In this document: one piece after another, positions 9,052 to 16,489 of the stretch | How the letters are laid out: each line of letters begins with the position of its first letter | Numbering within the stretch: the first letter of the stretch is position 1 | NCBI GenBank assembly: GCA_964551445.1 | Contig: CAZKCG010000007.1 | Coordinates: 74,778 to 138,777, forward strand | From: DAOPXV01 sp964551445 | GTDB taxonomy: Bacteria; Muiribacteriota; UBA9980 | Reading direction: 5' to 3' | Length of the DNA stretch: 64,000 nt | The notes under the pieces: model-generated | Database searches by the model: none | The model's input: the letters and a program-made list of their open reading frames with translations, nothing else | Told to the model about the DNA's origin: nothing | Translations under genes and position numbers: made by a program

Positions 9052-10257
9052 TTAGCGCATTATTTTTTCGGTGAGGTCGACGCCGGATATCTTCGAGAGA
9101 TATTCGCCGGAGAGGCCGAGCATTCTTCCGGTAGTTTTAGCAATGCATGAAAAACCATCGACCGTGCGAAGATCGAATCCGCGTTTCACGCAATTTCCGT
9201 ATATCAAAAGAGGGACGTACTCACGGGTATGATCGGTAGTTTTGGTGTAAGTCGGGTCGCATCCGTGGTCGGCCGTTATCATTAAAACGTCGTTATCGTT
9301 CATTCTATTCATTATTTCAGGCAGCTGCGCGTCAAATTCCATGAGCGATTTCGCATAACCTTCCACGTCGCGCCTGTGGCCGTATACCATATCAAAATCG
9401 ACCAGGTTGGTGAATATAAGGCCGGTATTGAAACGGTCCATGTAATCGAGGGTCTTTTTAACGCCGTCGGCGTTGGAAGATGTCGTTACGTAATCGCTGA
9501 GGCCGCGGCACGCGAATATGTCATAAATTTTGCCCACGCCGGCGGTCCTTATGCCCGATTCCTTAAGATAATCGAGAAGGTTGGCGGGCGGTTCGAGTGA
9601 AAAATCGTGGCGGTGAGAGGTGCGTTTATATTCGCCGGGAGAACCGATGAAAGGCCTTGCGATGACGCGGCCGACCGCATGTTTTCCTCTCAATATGTTT
9701 CTGGCCATTTTGCAGTATTCGTATAAAGTTTCAAGCGGCACCGTTTCTTCGTGCGCGGCTATCTGGAAAACCGAATCGGCGGAAGTGTAAACTATCAAAG
9801 CGCCCGTTTTCTGGTGTTCCTCGCCGAGATCCTTTATTATTTCGGTGCCGGAAGCGGCATAGTTGCCTATGGTTTTTCTGCCTGTCTGTTTTTCAAATTC
9901 ATCCAGCACTTCGCGCGGAAACCCATTCGGATAAGAGGGAAATTCCTGTTCGAGCGTTACGCCCATCATTTCCCAGTGTCCCGTGGTAGTGTCCTTGCCG
10001 GGTGATAATTCGGCTAATTTCGCGTATGTGCCGATAGGATTCGAGCATTTTGAAACGCTTGTAACGGTGTCGATATTGGATATGCCGAGCGAAATAAGAT
10101 TGGGGATCTTAAATTCTTTAACGGCTTTTCCTATATTTGAAAAGGTGTTCGAACCGACGTCGCCGTATTTATCGGCGTCGGGCATTTCGCCTATGCCTAC
10201 TGAATCTAAAACTATGATTATTACCCTTGAGATCGAATCATTTGTCTGAGTGGTCAT
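9052..10257 (-). CDS. deoB: Phosphopentomutase
   Basis: 401 residues from the ATG at 10257, normal for DeoB. It is an alkaline-phosphatase-superfamily mutase with the N-terminal metal motif VLDSVGIGEMPDA, the catalytic Thr in DTTTGHWE, and C-terminal metal ligands in TADHGCDPT and DHTREYVPLL. It converts (deoxy)ribose-1-phosphate into the 5-phosphate, the feed step for DeoC. A longer reading frame starts at 10287, but the ATG at 10257 has AGGGGAA directly upstream and begins the conserved core. It is the last gene of the microcompartment cluster, 57 bases after the AOR gene, and ties the locus to deoxynucleoside breakdown. Confidence 0.95.
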   Translation of the reverse strand: MTTQTNDSISRVIIIVLDSVGIGEMPDADKYGDVGSNTFSNIGKAVKEFKIPNLISLGISNIDTVTSVSKCSNPIGTYAKLAELSPGKDTTTGHWEMMGVTLEQEFPSYPNGFPREVLDEFEKQTGRKTIGNYAASGTEIIKDLGEEHQKTGALIVYTSADSVFQIAAHEETVPLETLYEYCKMARNILRGKHAVGRVIARPFIGSPGEYKRTSHRHDFSLEPPANLLDYLKESGIRTAGVGKIYDIFACRGLSDYVTTSSNADGVKKTLDYMDRFNTGLIFTNLVDFDMVYGHRRDVEGYAKSLMEFDAQLPEIMNRMNDNDVLMITADHGCDPTYTKTTDHTREYVPLLIYGNCVKRGFDLRTVDGFSCIAKTTGRMLGLSGEYLSKISGVDLTEKIMR

Positions 10258-10314
10258 AATTCCCCTTTTTGAGCCGGCAGGCGGCATAATATTTCAATAA
10301 ATTAATTTTTAAGA

Positions 10315-12630
10315 TCACCAGGCTTCAAATATTTTTTCAACGGCCTCGTCATTCACCGAAAAAACGCTTTGAGTTTTTTCATTCGCTTCGCTGTAGAAGA
10401 AAGCGGGAAGTTTGGTCCTTATATTTTCACGGCCGCAAGCCTTATTGAAGGTATTCTCTTCTTTTATGAGTTTTTTAGCCAGTCTGGCCGTTTCCTGGAA
10501 GTTTAGTTTTATATTATACCTTAAAGCGATTATTTTTACAAGAGAATTCCATAACTCCTGATTTTCGATAAGAGGGTATATTAAATTAGGGCATAAGCCC
10601 AGGGTATCCATGACATGGAACGCAAGCTGCATGTTGCGTGAAAATTCGACCTGGCCTTCAGGCTGGCTGCCGGTCACGGAACCGCCGGCCTTTGAGATAT
10701 TTCCGGCGGCTATATATCCCTGGCTCTTTTCTTCTACGCCCGCGGGCGAAGTGATATAAGAGACCCCGAGGCCCATTATGGCGCGGGGATCGTAAGGCGG
10801 CATGGCTTCGCCTGAAATGCTCAGTGCCCGGCCGTTACCAATGGATATCGCGGCGGCGTACGCGCCTTTTAAAATTATTCTGCCCAGAACGGTCTGTTTA
10901 TCTATCTCAGAAAGACAGGCGACCGCTATTTCAGCCGGAGTCCCTTTTTGCGTGCCGGATATGATCGCTTCACCTATAGCAAGCGCGATCTCGCTGAAAT
11001 CAAGGCCTTTTTCACGGCAATATCTGAGGATCTTCGCGATAACGTCAAAATTAAATATTTCAGACATCGTTCCAAGCTGAGCGATATGTTCGTATTCGAT
11101 ATACGGCGTTCTGGAGTTCTTATCGTCGATAAAAATATTTTTGCATTTAACAAGGCACCCGTCTATGCATGAAACACCGCAGGTTCCCTTTCGTTTTTGA
11201 ATAAGATCAAAAAGGGCCTGGTGTGAAAGTTTAGAGATATTGACCGATTCAAATTTTTCATAATGGCCCAGCGGAAGAGCTCCGCGATCATATAACGGCA
11301 TAACGAAAGAAGAAGTGCCGTAAGGCGAGATCATTTCAGATATGGTAGCGTCTTTTTGCGCCGCTTCGTTGAACTCGGAAACGAGTTTTTCATATTCGGG
11401 CCTTTTTTCAGCGGGAACTTCCGCCAAAACGACGCATTCGCTTTCATCAAATACCATGGCGATGACACCGAGACCGCTCATTAAAAGGCCGAACCCGGAG
11501 CCGAATTGAATATCGGGATTTCCCGCCGCGTCCGTCGCCGATATGGTAGACGCCGGCGAACCTTTTTGAGCCATCGGACCCGATATGACGAAGGAACATT
11601 CTTCGCCGTGCATCCGGACAAGCCTTTCGGTCATCTCATAGTTATTGAGTCCGGCGAGGTTCTCGCCTGAAAGAAATTCGACCGAGTTCTTTGAAAATTT
11701 TAAAACATAATAATACCCGCGCGCGCCGCCTTCGACGATCACCGCCCGCATTCCAAGCGCGGCCATTGAAGACGCCGCGCGGCACGGCCTTGTCATGATC
11801 TTTATTCCATCCGATACCGGGCTTTTAGAGCCTATGGCGAGCGATGAAGAAGAAGTCACTCCGCTTCCGGCGAGCGCGCCCGGAGCCATGACGATCTTAT
11901 TCACGTCTCCGGCCGGAGTTTTCGGATCGATCTCGGAACAGATTATAGACGAACACAGGGACCGGCCGAAAAGCGAGGATTTTTCCCTTTCGTCTAACTT
12001 ATTGACGGATGATGCGATACTTTCAAATTTAACTGAACGCTCGAGAGTATTCACCCTTATTATCTTCTGGTCGAACTCTCCGGTGAAGGAAAACACCGAT
12101 CCGGCCGCGGCCGCTGAATTTTGTGTCAATATCCTGAACGGGACGCTCTTCTGCCGGAAAAATCCGGCGAGAAATTCCTTTTCATCGGACGAGAGGACCG
12201 GCTCATTTACGAGGTACCTTACCTGAAGATTTTTAAAGCGCCTGGATTGTTCCAATACGGCGGCAGCCTCGGCCTCGACGCTTTTCATGTCGCCGGAACG
12301 AACCGCTGAAACGTTAGGCGAAATATCTATTATGTGCGCGCCGGCCCTGGCCATGCTCTCGACAAGAAGACACTTTTCGGAAGCGTGTGAAAGCCCGAAA
12401 GGAAAATCGATCATCGTGGCTATCTTCGTTTTTGAGTTTTTGAGTTTTTCCGAAGCCTGCCGGACCATGAAAGGCGGCACGAGTATCTCTATGTAGTTAT
12501 AAAGCAGAGCGCTTTCAATAACGTTCAAAACGGCCTCGCGCGTGCCGCCGGCCATGTTGATGAACGATTCGGAGCATTTATAAAATTCTTTTTTTGAGAT
12601 ATTCATTATGCGGTCACTTACAAACATCAC
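10315..12630 (-). CDS. Aldehyde:ferredoxin oxidoreductase with N-terminal DeoC-like domain
   Basis: 771 residues, against about 600 for ordinary AORs. Residues about 30-180 align by eye with DeoC (VPPFMVRQASEKLKNS, DFPFGLSHASEK, IIDISPNVSAVRSGDMK) but the Schiff-base Lys motif FVKTSTG is replaced by FRILTQN, so this aldolase-like domain should be inactive. Residues about 222-771 are an AOR: a pterin-binding N-terminal domain, a Cys cluster C484/C488/C492/C496, EYEHIAQLG (511-520), and DTLGLC with C680, the usual fourth [4Fe-4S] ligand. AORs use a tungsten (or Mo) bis-pterin and ferredoxin to oxidise aldehydes to acids. Context (deoC, deoB, BMC shell genes) suggests acetaldehyde to acetate. 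GTG at 12630 or ATG at 12606 could be the start. Confidence 0.9.
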   Translation of the reverse strand: MMFVSDRIMNISKKEFYKCSESFINMAGGTREAVLNVIESALLYNYIEILVPPFMVRQASEKLKNSKTKIATMIDFPFGLSHASEKCLLVESMARAGAHIIDISPNVSAVRSGDMKSVEAEAAAVLEQSRRFKNLQVRYLVNEPVLSSDEKEFLAGFFRQKSVPFRILTQNSAAAAGSVFSFTGEFDQKIIRVNTLERSVKFESIASSVNKLDEREKSSLFGRSLCSSIICSEIDPKTPAGDVNKIVMAPGALAGSGVTSSSSLAIGSKSPVSDGIKIMTRPCRAASSMAALGMRAVIVEGGARGYYYVLKFSKNSVEFLSGENLAGLNNYEMTERLVRMHGEECSFVISGPMAQKGSPASTISATDAAGNPDIQFGSGFGLLMSGLGVIAMVFDESECVVLAEVPAEKRPEYEKLVSEFNEAAQKDATISEMISPYGTSSFVMPLYDRGALPLGHYEKFESVNISKLSHQALFDLIQKRKGTCGVSCIDGCLVKCKNIFIDDKNSRTPYIEYEHIAQLGTMSEIFNFDVIAKILRYCREKGLDFSEIALAIGEAIISGTQKGTPAEIAVACLSEIDKQTVLGRIILKGAYAAAISIGNGRALSISGEAMPPYDPRAIMGLGVSYITSPAGVEEKSQGYIAAGNISKAGGSVTGSQPEGQVEFSRNMQLAFHVMDTLGLCPNLIYPLIENQELWNSLVKIIALRYNIKLNFQETARLAKKLIKEENTFNKACGRENIRTKLPAFFYSEANEKTQSVFSVNDEAVEKIFEAW

Positions 12631-12658
12631 GCAAGGGGCCGTTTGAATTGCCCCTTGC
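12631..12658. terminator. Strong hairpin between deoC and the AOR gene
   Basis: GCAAGGGGC pairs perfectly with GCCCCTTGC around a 10-base loop. The T-run is on the plus-strand side, so it would terminate plus-strand transcripts, where no gene is seen. In the minus-strand mRNA it sits directly before the GTG at 12630 and could act as a processing, stability or translation-control stem within the operon. Confidence 0.6.
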
Positions 12659-12704
12659 TTTTTACGCGATGTAATAATTTTTAGAAATACATATTAAAAG
12701 GCTT

Positions 12705-14162
12705 TTAGTAGCCCTTTTTATCGGCCGCGGCTCCCGAAACTATCGAAACGGAAGCGGAAGCGCCAATCCTTGTGGCGCCGGCGGCGATCATCGTCTTAGC
12801 GGTTTCCAGATCGCGCACGCCGCCCGAAGCTTTAACGCCCATGTCGGGACCGACGGTCTTTCTCATCATGGCGATATCGGCCGCCGTGGCGCCGCCCCCG
12901 GAAAATCCGGTGGAAGTTTTGACGAAATGGGCCGCCGCGTTCTTCGAAAGCCTGCATGCGGTGACTTTTTCTTCGTCGGTGAGAAGGCTCGTTTCAAGGA
13001 TGACCTTGACCGTGTGGCCGCCGGCGGCGCGAACGACGTCTCTGATGTCGTCCTCGACCAGCTTCAGGTTCCCTGATTTAAGCGCGCCTATATTTATGAC
13101 CATGTCTATTTCATCCGCGCCGTCGGCTATCGCCTGAACGGTTTCGCAGGCCTTGGAACTGGACGAAGTGGCTCCGAGAGGGAAACCGACGACCGTGCAG
13201 ACCATTACGCCGGCGTTTTTAAGGCGGTCCTTGCAGAATTTTACCCAGCCCGGATTCACGCATACGGATGCGAATTTGAATTTAGCGGCTTCTTCGCAGA
13301 GTTTTTCAAATTCGGTTTGTTTAGCGTCCGGCTTTAAGAGCGTGTGATCTATCATCGAAGCGAGAGCGGAATCGAAAGCGCCCGAAACCGATCCTACGCC
13401 GGGCGTCGCCGATATTCTCGCGGCTCCGGCGCTTTTAATGTTGTTAACGGCGGTTTCGCGTTTCACGAAGCAGTGGCCGCACTGAGAGCAGTTCGATCCG
13501 TCGCCGCAATTCGAGGCGGAAGCCGCGTTCGAAGGCGAGTATGAAAAAGATCTTTCGCAGGCCTTTTCAAGGCCCCTGCAGATCCCCGACATCGGAACGA
13601 CCGTTATGCCCATTTCGGTTAACTTCGCTATCTTCTGATTGATCTCGCGCATGATGATCGGGTTCGCGTTTCCGAGCTGGCTCAAAAGAGGCTCGGCCGA
13701 AACTATCAGAGTTTTTTTGTTGATGACGTGCCAGATGAGGTAGTTGCATACCATCGAATCGGTGTTCAGGCTCGAAATATGGGTCAGAGCCGAAAGCGAA
13801 AGGAAGGGAACTATCACAGCCTGGTACTTTTGAAGGAAAGCCGTTCTTTCCGCGTAGTTGAAAGAGGTATAGATCTCGCCGGCTTTTAAACGCGAGCGGA
13901 GTTCGCCGGCGTCGAAAACGGACTTTGCTCCGTCGGATAGGAGTATGTCGTATTTAAGCCCGGCCACGCGTTCGATCTCGCGGTAGAAATCCTCGCGCAT
14001 ATTGGGAACGCCGGTAAAAACTATAAGGGCTTTCCCGGAGGGCGCGGCTTCGTTCGAAGGCCTGAAGGACTGCGCCGGGGAAACGGAAGCGCTACCCGTG
14101 GAAGTTTTGATCGTGCTCAAAACCTCGCGGGTGATCATCTCGATCAGATTTTTATTATCCAT
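12705..14162 (-). CDS. deoC: BMC-associated flavoprotein-like domain fused to deoxyribose-phosphate aldolase
   Basis: 485 residues, about twice a normal DeoC. Residues 1-19 form an amphipathic helix followed by a flexible linker, as in encapsulation peptides. Residues about 43-200 resemble the flavoprotein-like domain of BMC loci (AVIVPFLSLSALTHIS). A Cys cluster C219-x5-C225-x2-C228-x2-C231 may bind metal or Fe-S. Residues about 260-480 are complete DERA with D353 (EIDMVIN), Schiff-base K415 (FVKTSTG) and K444 (KASGGVR). It cleaves deoxyribose-5-phosphate to acetaldehyde plus glyceraldehyde-3-phosphate, here presumably inside the shell. It lies between BMC-H and the AOR gene. Confidence 0.93.
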   Translation of the reverse strand: MDNKNLIEMITREVLSTIKTSTGSASVSPAQSFRPSNEAAPSGKALIVFTGVPNMREDFYREIERVAGLKYDILLSDGAKSVFDAGELRSRLKAGEIYTSFNYAERTAFLQKYQAVIVPFLSLSALTHISSLNTDSMVCNYLIWHVINKKTLIVSAEPLLSQLGNANPIIMREINQKIAKLTEMGITVVPMSGICRGLEKACERSFSYSPSNAASASNCGDGSNCSQCGHCFVKRETAVNNIKSAGAARISATPGVGSVSGAFDSALASMIDHTLLKPDAKQTEFEKLCEEAAKFKFASVCVNPGWVKFCKDRLKNAGVMVCTVVGFPLGATSSSSKACETVQAIADGADEIDMVINIGALKSGNLKLVEDDIRDVVRAAGGHTVKVILETSLLTDEEKVTACRLSKNAAAHFVKTSTGFSGGGATAADIAMMRKTVGPDMGVKASGGVRDLETAKTMIAAGATRIGASASVSIVSGAAADKKGY

Positions 14163-14249
14163 GTTAATTCTCCCGTCATTATAAAAAAATGGTCATGCCG
14201 CCGCGCCGCCGTTTAAAAAAGCGGCGTCACGGGTTTTCCCGCGGAATTA

Positions 14250-14603
14250 TTACAGCGAGGAAGCGGTAGGGAGTATTCTTTCCACGTCTTCGTGCGGAGA
14301 CGGGATCACATGAACGCTTATGAGTTTTCCGACTTTTGAAGCGGCCTGAGCGCCTGCGTCCGTAGCGGCTTTTACAGCGCCAACGTCGCCTCTTACCATG
14401 CAGGTGACGTAGCCTGCGCCGATCTGTTTCCATCCGACAAGTTCCACGTTAGCGGCTTTGACCATAGCGTCTCCAGCCTCTATCATAGGGATCAATCCGT
14501 AGGTTTCGATCATTCCGAGCGCTTTTTTCACATTAATCATCCTTTCGTTATTTTCGTTTATAATTTTTTCATTTATGTTTTTTTCGTGTTTATTTTTGGA
14601 CAT
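14250..14603 (-). CDS. BMC-H hexameric shell protein (second copy)
   Basis: A single pfam00936-type BMC domain: KALGMIETYGLIPMIEAGDAMVKAAN, the lobe GAGYVTCMVRGDVGAVKAATDAG, and the C-terminal SVHVIPSPH...ILP. The reading frame begins about 24 residues earlier with a Lys/Asn-rich stretch not found in the sister protein at 15949-16233. A GTG nine bases after GAAAGG (about 14531), or the ATG at 14540, would give the usual shell length of about 90-95 residues and may be the true start. Hexamers tile the shell facets and their central pore carries metabolites. Followed by the deoC fusion gene. Confidence 0.93.
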   Translation of the reverse strand: MSKNKHEKNINEKIINENNERMINVKKALGMIETYGLIPMIEAGDAMVKAANVELVGWKQIGAGYVTCMVRGDVGAVKAATDAGAQAASKVGKLISVHVIPSPHEDVERILPTASSL

Positions 14604-14649
14604 TTATACCAGCTCTTTATAGTAAAAATATATATAAGGAAAAGCTAAT

Positions 14650-14937
14650 TTACTTCGCTTCCACCCATCCGTCCAGATCGATCGTGTCAATGACGCCGAC
14701 TATAACCAGATTGACGGGCATCTTGCTTCTTTTCAGAACCATTTTCGCCGAACCGCCTTCTTTAAGCATGAGCACCAGATCGCCTTCGCCGGCGTCCACT
14801 GAATCAACCGCCACAAGCGGCTTTCCAATGGGATTTCCGGAAAGGTCGGCCTGCTTGACGAGCATCAGCTTGAAGCCCTCGAGCGCTTTGTTCTTTACGG
14901 TGGAAACTACGTTTCCTATAACCTTTCCAAGTATCAT
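14650..14937 (-). CDS. BMC-P pentameric vertex protein (EutN/CcmL family)
   Basis: 95 residues with the EutN/CcmL signature: MILGKVIGNVVSTVKN, LVAVDSVDAGEGDLVL, and the C-terminal VIVGVIDTIDL. Such proteins form pentamers that cap the icosahedral vertices. It is one of two tandem BMC-P genes, the other at 14950-15237, only 12 bases apart and similar enough to be a duplication. This copy keeps a longer basic loop (SAKMVLKRSKMPVN) before the last strand, where its neighbour has REATNAFNEPNTPTD. Confidence 0.95.
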   Translation of the reverse strand: MILGKVIGNVVSTVKNKALEGFKLMLVKQADLSGNPIGKPLVAVDSVDAGEGDLVLMLKEGGSAKMVLKRSKMPVNLVIVGVIDTIDLDGWVEAK

Positions 14938-14949
14938 TTCCGAATACCC

Positions 14950-15237
14950 CTACGATAATTTAAGCAGTTTCGAACCGGATTTTATTTCATCGATTATTCC
15001 GACTATGCCCATATCCGTGGGCGTATTAGGTTCATTGAACGCGTTGGTCGCTTCACGGCTTTCGATGACGAGCACCACTTCGCCGTTTCCGGCGCCCACG
15101 GTGTCGACGGCCACGAAAGGAGGCCCGATCGCGATGAGTTCCTCATTTACGGGCTCGACGAAAAGCATCTTGCTGCCGTTGAGCGTCTCCCATTTACAGG
15201 TCGAAACGAGGCTTCCGCAAACGCGTCCGAGTATCAT
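14950..15237 (-). CDS. BMC-P pentameric vertex protein (EutN/CcmL family)
   Basis: 95 residues with MILGRVCGSLVSTCKW, FVAVDTVGAGNGEVVLV and GIVGIIDEIKSG, the EutN/CcmL fold. Its ATG overlaps the stop codon of the upstream RpiB-like gene by four bases (ATGA), showing tight translational coupling. Together with the following BMC-P gene it gives two different pentamer subunits, a common feature of metabolosome loci. Confidence 0.95.
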   Translation of the reverse strand: MILGRVCGSLVSTCKWETLNGSKMLFVEPVNEELIAIGPPFVAVDTVGAGNGEVVLVIESREATNAFNEPNTPTDMGIVGIIDEIKSGSKLLKLS

Positions 15238-15923
15238 TCGAAGCGCACCGTTATCCCTTTAGCCCGCGCCGCGTCTTTCGCCAGATCGGTAATTATAGTG
15301 CCCCGGGAGATGAAAAGTTCCGTTCCGCTCTGGCATTTTCTTACGTATTCCTCGGATATCAACCCTCCGTGAGACGGATTTCCGCCATTATTCGCGGCGT
15401 TCCCGCCGCAGCCCACGGCCGCGAGAACTCTGGCAATTATAGTTTTTACGAGACCCTCGTCAAAAGACCCGCCCGGAACCGGCGAGAAACTGGCGTAGTT
15501 CAATATCTTATCGACCCTTTTCGAATGGCGTCCGCCTTCGAATTTAGCTTCGATAAAGGTATCCACGAGTTTTTTGGCCAGGCCCGTGCCTACGACCATG
15601 GATCCCATGCACATAACGTTTGCGCCGTTATGCTCGCGGGCGTTGCGCGTAACGTAAAGCTCGTTGCACACCGCGGCGAGAACGCCGGGAACGCGGTTGG
15701 CGCACATGGATGATCCGATGCCGGCGCCGTCGATCATGATCCCGACCGCTTTCGGGTTGGCCGAAACGAATTCAGCCACCTTGAACGCGAAATCAGGATA
15801 ATCGCAGGCTTCCTTCGTCTTCGTTCCTGCGTCGATCACGTTGTGGTTCAGACCTTTCAGGTAATCGACGATGACGCATTTAAGATCATAGCCGCCATGA
15901 TCGGCCCCTATGACTATGTCCAT
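15234..15923 (-). CDS. RpiB-like sugar-phosphate isomerase with BMC-associated C-terminal extension
   Basis: 229 residues, against about 150 for RpiB. Residues 1-150 are a RpiB/LacAB fold with IGADHGGYDLK, the phosphate loop GAGIG, and NAREHNGANVM containing the catalytic His (about 98). The usual active-site Cys (ILICGTGIG in E. coli RpiB) is replaced by Asp65 in MIDGAGIG, so chemistry or substrate may differ from ribose-5-phosphate isomerisation. Residues about 190-229 (TELFISRGTIITDLAKDAAR...) match a small C-terminal module seen in several BMC-associated proteins. Proteins of this type mark the sugar-phosphate-utilising (SPU) class of BMC locus. Four-base overlap with the next BMC-P gene. 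Confidence 0.88.
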   Translation of the reverse strand: MDIVIGADHGGYDLKCVIVDYLKGLNHNVIDAGTKTKEACDYPDFAFKVAEFVSANPKAVGIMIDGAGIGSSMCANRVPGVLAAVCNELYVTRNAREHNGANVMCMGSMVVGTGLAKKLVDTFIEAKFEGGRHSKRVDKILNYASFSPVPGGSFDEGLVKTIIARVLAAVGCGGNAANNGGNPSHGGLISEEYVRKCQSGTELFISRGTIITDLAKDAARAKGITVRFE

Positions 15924-15948
15924 TGCTTTTCCACCTTTTTAAAAGCGA

Positions 15949-16233
15949 TTATTTTTCATCCAGCTGGGGAATGAGTTTTTCGGTTTCCGCGTGCGGACGG
16001 GCGATAACGTGAACGCTTAAAAGTTCCCCTACCCTCTGGGCAGCCTGAGCGCCTGAGTCCGTAGCGGCTTTTACAGCGCCTACGTCGCCTCTTACCATAA
16101 CGGTAACAAGGCCCGCGCCTATCTGTACCTGTCCGACGAGGGTCACGTTAGCGGCTTTTACCATGGCGTCAGCGGCTTCTATTGAACCGACGAGGCCTTT
16201 TGTCTCTACCATACCTAATGCTTCTTTAATCAT
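15949..16233 (-). CDS. BMC-H hexameric shell protein
   Basis: 94 residues, a standard single BMC domain: EALGMVETKGLVGSIEAADAM, QIGAGLVTVMVRGDVGAVKAATDSG, SVHVIARPHAETEKLIP. It is the first gene of the microcompartment operon, 30-40 bases downstream of a consensus promoter, with AAGGGG before the ATG. First position behind a strong promoter is usual for the major facet protein, which is needed in greatest amount. Closely related to the second BMC-H at 14250. Confidence 0.97.
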   Translation of the reverse strand: MIKEALGMVETKGLVGSIEAADAMVKAANVTLVGQVQIGAGLVTVMVRGDVGAVKAATDSGAQAAQRVGELLSVHVIARPHAETEKLIPQLDEK

Positions 16234-16269
16234 TTGTGTAATACCCCTTTCTAATAATCAGGTGCAAAT

Positions 16270-16298
16270 ATTATATTATTAATTTAACGAAATGTCAA
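16270..16298 (-). promoter_or_regulatory. Consensus sigma-70-type promoter of the BMC operon
   Basis: On the minus strand TTGACA (16293-16298) and TATAAT (16270-16275) are both perfect matches, separated by exactly 17 bases. Transcription should begin near 16263 and give a short leader of about 30 bases before the BMC-H gene. No operator is obvious next to it. Confidence 0.85.
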
Positions 16299-16377
16299 GC
16301 CCGCATGATCCGAGATTTTATAACTTACTGCTTCCGCTTAATCTGAAAAACAGGATTCAGGTAAAAAAGTCTTTAAA

Positions 16378-16434
16378 ATATAATGACCCGACCTCTGAAA
16401 CTCTATTATGAGCAGGTGATCGGGCCATTATATT
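16378..16434. terminator. Bidirectional hairpin terminator
   Basis: TAATGACCCGACCT pairs with AGGTGATCGGGCCATTA (two small mismatches), flanked by A/T-rich runs on both sides. It separates the FGE-like gene (stop at 16490) from the BMC promoter and should stop read-through into the BMC operon. Confidence 0.75.
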
Positions 16435-16489
16435 TTATTTTTGAGCGCCGGACAACTCTTTAAAATGTTTCACGGTCAACCCGACGGAA

